A stretch of DNA of 64,000 bases from the NCBI RefSeq assembly GCF_028769735.1, contig NC_088172.1, positions 90,990,951-91,054,950 of the forward strand, written 5' to 3'. The stretch comes from Zonotrichia leucophrys gambelii. Its lineage: Eukaryota > Chordata > Aves > Passeriformes > Passerellidae. Made by a program: the position numbers and the translations under genes. The notes beneath the pieces are model-generated. The model made no database searches, was not told the origin of the DNA, and worked only from the letters and a program-made list of their open reading frames with translations. This document shows positions 1 to 12,400 of the stretch, piece after piece; the stretch's first letter is position 1; the number at the start of each line of letters is the position of its first letter.

Positions 1-2095
1 CCTGAAAATCACATACTCTCTCCATCCCTCAGTCTGTCAGGGATTTGTGCTCAGACTGAAAGCTTTAGTGATGGCTGTGTCCAAACACAACTTTTCTGGA
101 CGGGATTTCGCTGTCACTGCTGTAACAACCTGACAGCCCAGCAGTGTGCCTGCAACAGCCCTTCCTTGGGGTTCCACGAAAAAGCTGTATTCACAGCCCC
201 CCATACATGCATTACTGAGGGAAAGTTCCTGTCCCCTCACCTCCAAGAAGGAAACTCCTCTGCAACCCACCATGCTTTCCCCAAGCCTCATCATTATGAG
301 CTCTGCTTTGGAATTAGGGACTCAATCCCATCACCATCATAACCCCTTTGAAGATGAACTCTACACCTGCATTTACAGACCAGACCAAGAAACAGCTGTC
401 TCCTCTGAACTTTAGATATTACCCACAGCCTGAAGCTCACTGGAACATCCCTGGCCTGTTCCTCATCTCCATCCTGCTCCATGATGCCAGGTGACACAGG
501 ATGTAACACCAGGATGTGCTGGGCAGCCACCACTACAGGCATCTTCCCAACTCTCCCAGGTGTGCCTACTCCTATTTATTTTTTGGCAATTTTCCTTCAC
601 CTCCCTCCCCTCCATTCAACAACAAATCACCACCACAGCCAGACCACCTACTCCCATTCCTGCTATTCCTTCTTAACATGCTGTCAGGAACTGCTGGTCC
701 TTAAGAAAGGTCCTTAATTGTTGGTTCTTAAGAGAGGGAGAGGTGAGCTAAGGACACTGAGGCATGGCTGCCAAAGGAACAAACCAGACTTAATTTCTAT
801 CCAAAGGGAACATACTTGTCTCAGGGGGAGAAAAGGACATTAACCTGAATTTGTAAATACAGTTCTGGGTTTGGGGTATTTTTTTTTTTTTTAGAAAATC
901 TTTTTATCTTTATTGAGACATCCACTTATCCAGAGAGAGCAAAAACATATCTCAGCTGAAAAACTGGACTCATAAAAGCAAAGCAAAGAATCAAAATAAT
1001 TAAAAAAAAAAAACCACTTAGTTTTGTAATTACTGGGATATCGACTAAGCTCAACTTTCCAGCCACTTCACTGTAACACACACAGGTCACCTCCCTTATT
1101 CTTGTGTTTGTACCTGGGTGCAAAGCACAAGGAAATACAGCCGGAAGCCCAATACTCAAAGCACCATCCGGATGCCTGACTCGTTTGTCTGTGTGCTCCT
1201 ATCCCAGACAGATCTCAACAAGACATGGGCTTTGAGAAAAACAAAAAAGGTGAAGTTTGCAACTTTGCAAGGAGGAGTAACGATACACTAAAACGCTATC
1301 ATCTGATTAGAAGTGGAAGCCTTGCTTCCAGATAGATTTGGGGAATGCAAGTCTTGTCCTGGAAAGCTGCAGAGGTAAGAAGGGAAGCTCACAAACCTAC
1401 AGAGCATCCTTACACGGGACTATGTTTAGGGTATGTCCTCCATGGAACTACAGGGCTGTGTTTCCACGTGCACATCTATGGGAGGGCACTCTAAGAGGCA
1501 GGAAAGCATTTGGATGAGGAGACTTGGTAAAGCGTTGGAGAATTAAAAAAAAAAACTGTGTGTGAGGGATGAGAGGAGCTGCCCAGCCCTGCCCTGCCTG
1601 CAGGAGACAGGCACCAACAGGCAGCAGGGCAGGGAAGGTGCCAGGGAAAGCCTGCCCTGCAGCCGGCACCCAGGAGCCGCTTTCCCTCCAGGCAGAACCA
1701 AAAACGGGCCTAGGCACCCAGAACTCCGAGCAAGCCTCGACTCATCCTTGCAGCCACCCAGGCAAAATTGAAAACAAAGCGGGGAGAAGCGGAGCACCAA
1801 GCCTACACCTGACCGGGCTGCGGGTACTTGGGCAGAGAGCCGTGTTTCTGGAGAAACCAGGATTAGGATGAGGAGGATGGTAAAATGAAGAAGATAAAGA
1901 AGGAGGTTAAGGAGAAGGAGAAAAATGAGGAGAAGGTGCAGAAAGAAAGGTGAGAAGATGCAGGAGGACAAGAAGATGAAGGAGGCTGAGAAGGGGGAGG
2001 AGGGCTCCCCGGCTGCAGCGTGCAACACTGCCGGGTCTGTCATCATCCTCGGGCGGCGGGAGGGCGGGGGAAGGAGGGGAGCGGGGCGGCCTCAC
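1..2095 (-). other. SLC1A4: SLC1A4 intron 1 (5' part)
   Basis: This stretch follows the splice donor of SLC1A4 exon 1 on the minus strand, so it is the beginning of intron 1. No second exon of the transporter could be recognised. The only structure seen is short poly-T/poly-A runs near 880-893 and 1003-1013 and the purine-rich tract at 1861-2004. Open frames here are short and resemble nothing known to me. Confidence 0.8.
1861..2004. repeat. Purine-rich low-complexity tract in intron 1
   Basis: About 125 of 144 bases on the + strand are A or G (my count), mostly GAA, GGA and AGG runs, so the transcribed SLC1A4 strand reads as a CT-rich pyrimidine tract. It begins about 90 bases downstream of the exon 1 donor. 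Such tracts can form triplex DNA, bind polypyrimidine proteins in the nascent transcript, or be neutral low-complexity DNA. It also creates a spurious leucine-rich open frame on the minus strand. Confidence 0.8.
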
Positions 2096-2622
2096 CTGAT
2101 GAGGTCCAGGAAGGAGTCCACCGTCTCCTTGCTCTTGGGGAGCGCGCCCGGCAGCCCCAGCTGGGTGTTGAGCGCGGAGGCACCGGCGCCGGGGCGAATG
2201 ATGAAGCCGAGGGCGACGGCGAGGCCGGAGGCGAGCAGCGTGGTGCCCAGGAAATAGGCGACCGCGATGCCACCCAGGCGGCCGAGCGAGCGGGTATCCA
2301 GGCTGGCGGCGCCCGACACCAGGCTGCAGATCACGAGCGGCAGGATCACCATGCGCAGCATCCGCAGCAGCAGCTCCCCGGGGAAGGCCAGGTAGGAGAC
2401 CTGTGCCGGGCTCAGCTCCGCGCTGCGCACGGCGGCCCCCAGCGCCACGCCGGCCACCACCCCCGACACCGTCAGCAGCACCAGCGCGTTGCGCCGCAGG
2501 AACCCGCGGCAGCCCCGCAGCCGGGCCCCGCCGCCCCGCCGCTCCTCGGCCGCAGGGCCCTCGGCATGGCCGTTCCGGCCGTGGCCCGCCTTGCTCTCAC
2601 CCGCCGCCGCCGCGTCCTCCAT
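2096..2622 (-). CDS. SLC1A4: SLC1A4 (ASCT1) coding exon 1, N-terminal part only
   Basis: First coding exon of the Na+-dependent neutral amino acid exchanger ASCT1, a plasma-membrane transporter of alanine, serine, cysteine and threonine. It has 175 complete codons plus two bases. Residues 1-40 are a charged, Gly/Ala-rich cytosolic tail. TM1 is about 46-66 ([13 protein letters not shown]), TM2 about 82-106 ([19 protein letters not shown], the family signature), and TM3 about 116-141 (GGIAVAYF). The exon ends in [10 protein letters not shown]. The [11 protein letters not shown] and LLTVSGV segments fit SLC1A4 better than SLC1A5. The exon ends at a clear donor (AG, then GTGAG, minus strand, GT at 2095-2094) in phase 2. 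The ATG at 2622 has A at -3 and G at +4. The frame stays open upstream through GC-rich DNA, so the start rests on homology and Kozak context. The remaining two thirds of the protein lies outside the window to the left. No disabling change is seen. Confidence 0.95.
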
Positions 2623-2900
2623 GCTGCGCCGAAGTGCGGCTCCGCGTGTGCCGCTAGCGTGCGGCGCTCCAGGCACGGACTGAGCGGCGGGCCCGCCCCG
2701 CCCAGTGCCGGGAGCGGCACCGCCCCGCCCGGGGGAGGGAGCGGCAGCCCCCGGCCCGCCCCGTGCCTGCCCGGCCCGGGCTGGCTCGGCGCCATCGCCG
2801 GCTCTGGGCCCGCGCCGCTCCCCCGCGCCCGCCGTGAGGCGCCTCCGCGGCCTGAAGGCCCTTCCGTGTCCCCGCGGTGGCCCAGAGATCGCGCGTGTCC
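2623..2900 (-). promoter_or_regulatory. SLC1A4: SLC1A4 CpG-island promoter and 5' UTR
   Basis: Very GC-rich, CpG-dense DNA directly upstream of the SLC1A4 start; the island also covers the exon, about 2030-2880. Two identical GC boxes, CCGCCCCGCCC, lie at 2693-2703 and 2720-2730 (27 bp apart), an Sp/KLF-type arrangement. No TATA box is visible, which fits a housekeeping-type dispersed start. The transcription start cannot be fixed from sequence; it probably falls between 2650 and 2800. CpG density drops sharply near 2900 where the minisatellite begins. Confidence 0.7.
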
Positions 2901-3430
2901 CACGGCTTACACATATCCCCATCACCTTCCCGCCCACCTTTGTGTCCCTGTGGGTCACACTTGTCCCTCCATTGTCCCCCCTCAGTATCCCTATTGTTAG
3001 TACACACCGCTGTAGTGTCCCCATAATTCACATGTGTCCCCTCCATCGCGTCCCCTCAGTGTCCCAGGGCTCACAAGTGTCCCCTCTGTTCGTGTCCATG
3101 ACCCCGTGGATCACACGGGTCCCCTCACAGTCCCCCCTCAGTATCATCAGAGTTCTTAACACACCCCTGCAGTGTCCCCATAGTTCACAGATGCCCCCTC
3201 AATGTCCCTACAGCTCACACATGTCCCCCTCCCTATTCTCGTGGTTCAATAACGTCCCCTCGGTGTGCCCGTGGCTCACACATGTCCCCCTCAGTGTCCC
3301 CATGGTTTGCATACATCCCCATCAGTGCTCCCACAGCCCACCTGTCCATTCAGAGACCCCCTCAAATTCTTCACAACTCACACATTGTCCCCATCAGCGG
3401 GGTTCACCTGTGCCCTCAGTGTCCCCCTCT
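2866..3430. repeat. Degenerate ~31-bp minisatellite upstream of SLC1A4
   Basis: A tandem array of diverged units with the approximate consensus GTGTCCCCATGGTTCACACA followed by TGTCCCCCTCA. The clearest units lie at 3170-3310 (GTGTCCCCATAGTTCACAG, TGTCCCTACAGCTCACACATG, GTGCCCGTGGCTCACACATG). I see roughly a dozen or more units, many with indels. The + strand stays open because the unit lacks stops, giving a false 287-residue frame at 2705-3568. It abuts the upstream edge of the SLC1A4 promoter. Confidence 0.75.
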
Positions 3431-6400
3431 CCTCTGCAGGAACTTCTCACAGAGGCAGGAGCCACTCTCTGCACCAGGACAGGTTGTCTCTGTGTCCCCT
3501 GTCTACATGGTCAAAGCCATTCAGCAGGTCCATGGGTTCATCCAGGGACTCTGAGCACCCTTCCTTGAGGAACCCATGTCTCACCTCACAAGCTGGTTGT
3601 CTGAGGAGCAGACAGTGTCAGTGATGATACACAGAGCTGGAAAAGGGCACTTGGGGCTTTCAAACCACAAGAGCCTTGTGGGTGCACCAGTGTCATGTTT
3701 GCTCACAAGGGCACTTCCAGGAGCTCCAGCTGGTGTTTGGACTCTGTCAGGGGCTCCATTTCAGCTCATTCCCTTGACATCAGCAAAGCACAGCCTAGCA
3801 GAAAACATGCTGTGAAAACAGCCAGCCACACATCTGCTTTTTGAGTAGACTGCATTAATTAAGGTGACTGACAGGGTGTGATGCAACAATAATCCCGATT
3901 TAATAAGACTTTTCTGTTTTCCAATCTCATGGATAGGCCTGAAGATCGCTATATCATGGCTGGAGCTCCTGGGAATTGTTTGTGTGTAAATAGGTAACAA
4001 CACCACTGACAAGCAGCTGTGTCTACCACCATCCACTTTAGACCTTGATGAAAATTCTTGATTCACTCTTGCTCTGAAATTAGACTCATGATACTAGCAC
4101 ATTCTTATTGATTTTGTATTTTTTTCCTTGATAACTTTCCCTTTGAGTAACACTTAGTTTGTTGAAGTCTGTGAATCAATGTCCCATCAAATCAACAGAT
4201 ATAGGAAACAGAGACTAAACAGGAAAACAAGTATCTGCAAACACTTTTAAAGACATACAATTCCACAAACCTCAAAAAGAACAAAAAAATTATTTAGATC
4301 TTTTAAAATCGGGTTTGAATTTTTTTCTGCAAATAGGTTTGTGAATAATAAACAAGTTGCTGTCCAACATAATTGTTTCTTTCTCCATCAGAAGCATTTC
4401 GAAAATGGTTTTTAATTAATATTTTCAGAGCAGTCCTTGTGAAAATGTCATGCTTCATTTTATCCTTGCATTTTTCCCTGCCCTTCTCTCTTGATCTCAC
4501 ATTTTTTTTCTTTCAATTTACCCATGAAAAGGGAAAGAGAAAAGCAGAAAAGAAATTACAACAGAAAATTATCATATAAATACAAAAATATGGAAATCTA
4601 TTCCTTGTTTCGGACAAGAAGAGATTCTAAAAACCAAACAACAAACATAAATGCTGTTCCCTTGAGCAAACTGAAAGCAAGGGGAGAAATTCAGGAAAGT
4701 GTAAGCAAGAAGAATGTATTAAATCAGAAAAGTCACTGATAGCGGCACATGTATGAGACCAGTGCAAGAACCAACACGGAACCTTTTCCACCATGTGACA
4801 GTGGACTCCTTCTCTCTTGGAGCATCCCCTGTGTCCTTGTGGGACTGACCTTGCTCAGAGCAGTGCCATAGAACTGCCAGGGGGCCTGCAGAAACACACA
4901 CCTCCAGAACTGTAGATCCCAGTGAAAGTTCTTGAACCCATGCTGAGGCTGTTTAGTCATAGCCAACCCTTCCAAAACAACACTTTGACATAGGCATGCT
5001 GGTGTCAAGCTTCCTTGTCAATGACACCATGAGAATTCCCCCTAATTTCCCCTTCCTTTTTCCCCCTCTCTTGATTGTTTAATTCAAATACTGATCCAGT
5101 TATCCTTCCTCTCTTGACATACCTCCAGATGTCAATGCTTTTGCCAACAAGAAGACAACAGAGCACATGAACCTCCCACCATACAACTGGACATCATCCC
5201 AAAGATGTTCTAGGCAATGCTAACTGTTTTTCCACCCTGTGAGAGTTCATGGATGGCTGCAGTGATTAACCCTGAAGCCCGCTGGCTTATTCAGTAGTAA
5301 TCGTTGACTGATCCATTGTGTCATGTTTTCATTTCAGCGCTTGTAGATCTTGGGAGCTTTCCAGTGAGTGAGTCTGCATGCTTCCAATGTCCACCCTGTT
5401 GGTGCTTCTAAATTAGGGATTTTGACTTTCCCTCTTGGAACCTGAAGATTCTTTTTTTGGCTTAAGTGGCTTTCAGCTGCATAGGGCTAGGGTGCTTCCT
5501 CCAGAAATCAGCAGAGGGATCATGAACAGGCAACAACAACAAAACAACCAGAAAAAAAATCCAGTTACTTTTAAATAAATTTTTCAAAATCCTTTTGCTT
5601 TCAGTGAAAAAACAGCCAATATAGTTTTCACCACTGGCCCAGTAGGAAGATGTCATGCTGTTTTCCAGTCAAATTCAACTTGATACCAATTTTTGATGGT
5701 AGGTATTTGAATTCCGGCCTCAGTGGAAGGAATGAAAAAATCTTAATGGCTGTAAGGGAACCAGGACCTTCCCTTCTGTGTTTCATCTGCATATCAGTGC
5801 AGATGGATGCTGATAATAACACCTGGAAATGTAAGATTGTAATGCCCCTAGGAAACAGAGGTGATTGTTTCTCACACCTGTGGAAGGTCAGCACAAAGAC
5901 TGGAAGAAATCAATTTTGAATTTCTTTGCTAGGGGAGGAGAGGACTGCCTTCAAAGAGCTGTTTGCAGCTCCCTGAGTCTCATGCCTGATACATACAAGT
6001 CTCAGCAGCTGGCACAGGTTAGAGTAGCCCTCAGGCCACATTTCCTGCAAACCTGCATAGCAGCAAGAGTGCAGAGAACACTCATTGTGCCACCTCCGCT
6101 TTCCGTGTCTTTCCTGCTGCTATTTCCCTGTTCCTAAGACTGGCAAGGTCATCTACAGCTTTTTCTTTGGGTCTGGCTGCTGTTTGCTCTCTGTTTTTGG
6201 GAGACCCAGTAGAAACATCAGCAGGATTCTAGATAAGTAATCCATGAGTCGTCTCCGGCAACTGCTTTGATTTGAAGTAGTTTGAAGACTGATGCCTCAA
6301 AGACATGGTGGGGAAGAGGGAACAAGATGAAAGGGAAGACTGCAGGAAGGGACTGTATTTTATACCCATGTTTTTCAAGAGAAGCCTGAATAAAGGTGCT

Positions 6401-9400
6401 CCCAAACTTCCCACCGGAGATGTGCTGGGCAGCCTGCAGTGTCCTAAGGGGCTGTATTACAATGTGGCCTTTTTCTGAGGAGGATTCATGAAGAGCACAT
6501 GGGAGAGATCTTGTTTTCTACTAAGCAAAATGAAGTCCTCAGAAGAGCCACAGCACGTGAGCTGAGGCAGGAAGGCCTAGAGCACTTTCTTGGTATGCAG
6601 ACTTTAGTTTGGCAAGAAGACTTTGTTGGGCCTGGGATGCTGAGCAATTTGGAGCGACTCCAGCCCCGTTGCAGAAATCCTCTGTGTCTGCATCTGGGAG
6701 GAACAAGAGATGTGTTCCTCGGCTCTTCCCAGTGCCCCTGGCCTGCTCACCTCATTGCAAGCTGGATGCAGGACCAACCACCCATGTATGGTTACCTGGA
6801 TTTACCAGAATGAGCCAGATTTCAAGACATCTGAAACCACAGAAAGAAACCCCCTGGCCTCCTGTGATGACAGAACCAAAGAATATTGCTCTGGTCCTGC
6901 TTCGTTTAGGTTCCTGGCCAGCAACTGAAATAACACAGTCCCAAACACAATCCTACTACAGTGTCACATGCTGATTCAGCATTTCTCCAGGCTGGGTAAG
7001 TGTTCACACCTGATCAAAAATATTCTGGGTAGGAAAAAAAAAGTCATCTGTAAATGCATTTTCTATTAGCAGAGGCAGGCAAGGAATTTTGCAAATACCA
7101 CTTGCTTGCCCAAACTCCAACAAAATATAAACTCTGCAGACAGGGATGGTTGACCCAGGGTAAATATTTAACTTTATCCTTCAAAGGTACATGCAGTTTT
7201 ACCAGAAAGAAGATGAAAAATATAGAATAATACCCACACACACATACCTTGTTTACTCTAAGGATCCTCTCAGAGCTCTGGAAACAAAGTTATACTGAGG
7301 CAAGAGTAATTTTTAAACTGTGTGTGTTGTTCCCTTTTTCAAAACTATTATAATATGAAAACATGAAGGAAAACCAATCACCTCCCAAGAACAGTAGAAT
7401 TTTTTTCCTTCATAAGCTCTCTCTGAGGTTTTTCTTTGAGTTTAAATCAAGAAAAAGTAGGGAAAAGTAGGAAAAAAGGGCAAGAACAAGAAGAGACATT
7501 CAAGATCTTGGATATGTGACAACCTGTCCTAGCAGGGGACATTGCCTCTAGCTGGTGGGGGAAATTCAGGGTCAGGCTTTTCAAAACTAACAGGGCTGAT
7601 CTGAAAACAAGCAGTGAAGCTTTGCTACCTAAGAGCGAGGGAAGCGACCAGAGTGTCTCAGCCATGGGAAGCGTGCTTGAATGAAGAGCTTGAAAATGCT
7701 CCAAGTGCCTGCTGATTTTTCCCATGGTAGTGGGTTGATAAAGTGCCTTGCCACTGGCAGGAGGTGGATAAGTTGGACATCTGAGGGTTTGCCTGGCATT
7801 CAAGGATCCATACACAAGCAGAGCATGCATTGATTCACATCAGTCGTATGGAATATGCTATAAAAAACCACATTAGGGGGGAAAAAAAAGCGTGAGCAAT
7901 TTCTGAACGCTGATTGTGATTCAGTGGCTAAAAACAACAAGGAGAATCTCTATCCTTACGTATTTCATCCCTGATTACAGTATGACAATGAATACTGTAT
8001 CCCTGATTATGGGTGACAGTAAACTGGGATGACAGCAAACAGGAATGACAAAGCTTCTGCCAAGAAACATAGGGGAGCAGGCAGCTGCCCTCTGTCCACT
8101 GTAAGGCTGTCTTCCCATGCCCTCAGTTCATGCAGGATGTGACATGGCCACACCAAGGAGCTATGGGAGCCAATGTGAGGACCAAGCACATCTGAGAATT
8201 AACTGGAAAAGAACATAAGGGTGAGCAAAGCAACAAAGTGGTATTTTCAGAGAATGCTTTCCAAGTATCCAACAATCTGCATAATTCCAGGTGGTCCTTC
8301 CATTAATTTTCCACCTGGAAATTTGTCTGCTGTGTTTTTTCAACACCATCATCTCTTTTCCAAAGAAGTGGTCAATCCTCTGCAGAGCTCACTGTATGCT
8401 TCCGTTACCCTCTGCACCTCTCCTGATGGAGACAGGTAGCTACCAGAACTGCATCCACTAAAAATCTCCATGTTTGCTACAGTCTGTGAGATACAGATTT
8501 AAGAAGGTTTTACAGCCTTTTGCCTCTGTCCTCCAAGGCTACTGTTCAGCCACCAAGTGCAATTCCCTCCTTCATGAGGAAGGGAATTTGGCATTCTGGC
8601 TCAGGAGACATTATTAGGCTCATGAGTCTAAAAAGGTTGTAGGTCTCTGAGGCTGTCAGTCCTTGAATTTCTGCTCAGAGGTAATCCCAGGCAGCTCCTC
8701 AGTGGAGGTTTCTCTTCAGCCAACCTGCCCATGTTTTTGGAAACTCACAGAAATACACTTCCTGTGAGATTTCTACCCTTAAGCAAAATATTCAGTGGAA
8801 TTGCATGTTGGAATCAAGTGCTGTTAATGAGGGACTAGATGGAGTCAAGTAGAGACACATCTCCCAGTGGATGTGCCAATGTACCTGGCTAAAACTTACC
8901 TTTATGTTCACTGCCGTCCCCGCTCTCTGTGTGACTCACAAAATAGTTCTCGTGATCTGGGAGAAAGGGCTGATGCAGATTTTCCCTTTAATCCTGAAAA
9001 GACCCATAAAATATGTGGAAATACAGGGCAGTCACATATATCTCAGGCAAACAGTAAAAGCATACTCAAAAGAAAGGAGAAACACAGAAACGTGTGTGAT
9101 GAGTCTGCAGGTTAGTATGAAAATAACCTCAAAGTCTTCAACATCACAGCAGGGTGTCGCATTGCCACTCTCTTCCTTTTCTCCCAATGTTTACATAATG
9201 GAAAATGAGCTTTTTGCTGCTAAAGTCCACGGTTTCAGGCCCATTTCTTAGCTAGACCTAGGAAAAGTACATAGGTACCTGATGTTTTTCTGGGGCTTGT
9301 AGTTCTCAGTGATCTCAAAGCCTTTGAGAATCTGAGCTTACTTTATCTATTGTACAATTTTCAAAGCTGCCTGGGCTACTGTATGTGTGTGGGATACCTG

Positions 9401-12400
9401 CTGGGAGCTCCAAATGCCCTTTTACTTGCCTGAACTGAAGCAATTTTAGCTCTCTAATGAAGCAGCATCATTATCAAAACCATAAAATCATTATATTAGG
9501 TGAAACAAAACAAACAACAACATACCTGTGCAGAGTAGATTACTCTATGTGTGACTATGTAACACTCCTGTTACTGCAGGTTTTGGAGTAATAGCCCAGC
9601 TGGGATTTAAGATAAAAGAAACAAGGCAGGAGGAGTGTGAACGTTCCACCTGCCTGAGGTCAGAGCCAAGACTGCATCAGGGAGTGCAATTCACCCCTGG
9701 CACAGTGAAGGGAGTCAGCCCCAGGGTGAAGTCCCTGATCCTGCCCTGGGGCTGCTGATCTGTGGGACACATGTGCCTCTGGGGGGAAGGTGAAGAGGTC
9801 CTACTTAGCCTTTTGTCCCCAGCTTGCAAAGGAGCTTTGAGAAAAGTGAAGAGAGGCAAAACCACCCTCCACTCCTTGCTCACACGCCACCTGTTTTCAG
9901 AGGTGACAGAGTGGCTCTATTGGCAGCAGAGGATATGCTGAGCAGAGCCACCACATCTTTCTGGTGGATAAGGAGAGGCAGCAGAGGCGGGTGCTGGAGC
10001 ACACTGAAAGTTTTTTTCTGAGTGCCACAGGAAAGGAAACCATTATGAGAGTGTGCTAAAAGCCTATTCATTGCTAAGGAAAGGGCTGCTGAAGAATGTG
10101 GGATGCCTGCCGAAAACTGCCAGCCAGAGCAACAGAGAGATTATTAAAGCCCTTTTCAAGGACCCCCGTCTCCTTCCTTTGGCAGTGGCAGCTCTGGACA
10201 TGGAGTGGTTTCGGCCCTACCCATTGAAATCCTGTAAATAGCTGTGTGCATGGAGGCAGGAGCTGGGTCACAGCTGAGGGCCCTGTTGGTGTGGGAACTG
10301 TAGGTGGCAAACGTGGCTGTGCTGAGCTGTGCTCCTGGTGGGAGCGGTGCTGACCCCCTCCCGGCTGGCTGTCTCTGCTGGGGCTGTGCACACGGGAAGC
10401 TGGGGCTTTGCTCTTGCCCTGAATCAGCAACTACCTGTTCTGGCAAACCTGACAGCTGTCTCCTGCTTTCTCTGTCCCATTTTCTGCCTTTCTTCCCTGC
10501 CTGCTCTTACATTTCCTTCTCTTACCACACCTTAGCTTTTTATCTCCTTGGTGTTGTTTGGGATGAGTGCCTGTGAGACAAACCCTAGCTGAGGGGAACT
10601 CATCCAAGGAACAAAGCCCCGGAGCAATGGCTCCTACAAGACAGGCTCTTTGCTCTCTAACGTGAAGCTGATCCTGTGAAATTGGGGTGCCCATAACTAT
10701 TTTGTTTGTTCTCCCTCCCTGCACGCTCAGCCTGGTGGGAATCCTGTAGTAGTAGGTGCTGTACAGACACACCAGGGAAACCCCCACCCAACAAGGGTTT
10801 CTGCAGGATAAGTAGAGAAGTGGAGGCACAGGAAGGTAGAGACATGCCCAGGGTTACTCAGTACACCCAGCTCCTTCATCTGCTTTGTCCCATGCTGTCC
10901 CCTCTGGCACCTGTACCACATATCAGATACAATAGCACAGCTCCAGGCTATGAGCATTGCTTTCCTGCCTCTAGGAATGGCATGGCAGGGAACCAGCAGC
11001 AAGGAGGAGGTGAAGCTCTACTTTCTGGGGGTTGAGATGATATATTAACTACTCTTGGCTTCAAGGAGACTCCAACATGACTGTTTCCATACCCAAGGGT
11101 TTAAAAGTCATGAGTCAGGTCCCTCCAAAAGCATGAGACTTTATGGTTTCAAAAACATGAGGTTTGAAAGAAAAGCAAGTGCATGCTCTTAATTTGCCTT
11201 TGGTACTGGAACCCTTGGATCATATTTTTGAGGTTTTAGCCCAAAAATCAATGTTTATTCTGCCATTTGGTTAGGCAACACAGAGCATCTTCCTTGTCTG
11301 CTTATTCAGACATACTCATGAGACTTTTCAGAACCTGAAGTCTTCGAGCCATCTGACCCTCTGTCCACCTTCATTAAATTTCATTGATGGGTTCAAGTTG
11401 TGAGGGAATCAGCAACTATGCCCACACATAGTACCCTTAACTAAACCTTGTGTCCTTAGAAAATGAGACAGAAATAGAGGTGTCCAAGGTTACTGCTACC
11501 TTTTTAACATTACAATGAAATCTTCTTGGAGCAGAGGAAAGACATGGAAATACTTCATGTGTTGGAAAAGCAGCTCAGAGGCTGGACCAGGAGTCTCGCT
11601 GGAAAGAAGGAAGCACATTTAATAACCAAATTCAGCTGAAGCAAAACCATAGAAAACAAACTGCCTGCACAAGGAATTTGGGGGAAGAGCCAACACTGGG
11701 AAAGGGGGAGAAAAGAGCACAGGGTATTATTTAGTTCAAGTAAAAACAGAGCAGCACATCTGAAGAACATAAGGGGGAGGTACATGTTACAACTGGCTAG
11801 GATGAAAAGAATCAGAAAACAAAGAAGGAGAGGCAAGGAGAGCTTTAGGAGTAATGACAGGGAGATCAGATTTTCAGGCAGAGCTCAGACATGTCAGCTA
11901 AGTGGAGCCTTGTGAGTGCTGCGTGATGCTTAATCCAAAAGGCATCCCAAATTCCAATAACAATATCCACCTCAAGCCAGAGATGCACTGCTTCACCTAC
12001 AGCCTTGGGGCTCAGAAAAATACTGGTGTTTGGAGGCTTGCCCTTCCTTCCCTGCATCCATCTCAAATCCTGACTTACCTTTGCACAGGCCACAGCTCCT
12101 AACAAGGCAGGAAGGAAGATGTTCAGCTGGGCCCAGCTAATGAAGGGTCAGAGATCTGCCTGCCAAAGCCGCATGGCATTTTCACCCCAGTGCAACCTGG
12201 AGATGAGTGGCTGAGATGGAAGTACAAGTCACTTTGGTCTCTCTGCTTTACATCCCCAGAATTAAATGGAGGTGTTCTTAAAATTTCTTCTCCAGGAGGC
12301 TGTGTGCATTGTCAGGAAGTGTTCAGATCCCCCGGTGCTGCAGCACATTAATGCAAGTGGTGGCTGGGTAGTACTTGGTCCCTTAATGATCTGGTAATGA

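Noticed and set aside
1543..2046. 167-residue minus-strand frame with leucine-rich, membrane-like segment
   Set aside because: The hydrophobic run is the translation of the CT-rich side of the intronic purine tract (CTC/CTT codons); no homology or exon signals.
2705..3568. 287-residue + strand frame
   Set aside because: It is open only because the GC-rich promoter and the minisatellite unit lack stop codons; repeats of low-complexity residues and no domain.
9624..9655. Ten-base inverted repeat AGGCAGGAGG / CCACCTGCCT
   Set aside because: One mismatch and a 12-nt loop; expected by chance at this scale, no context.
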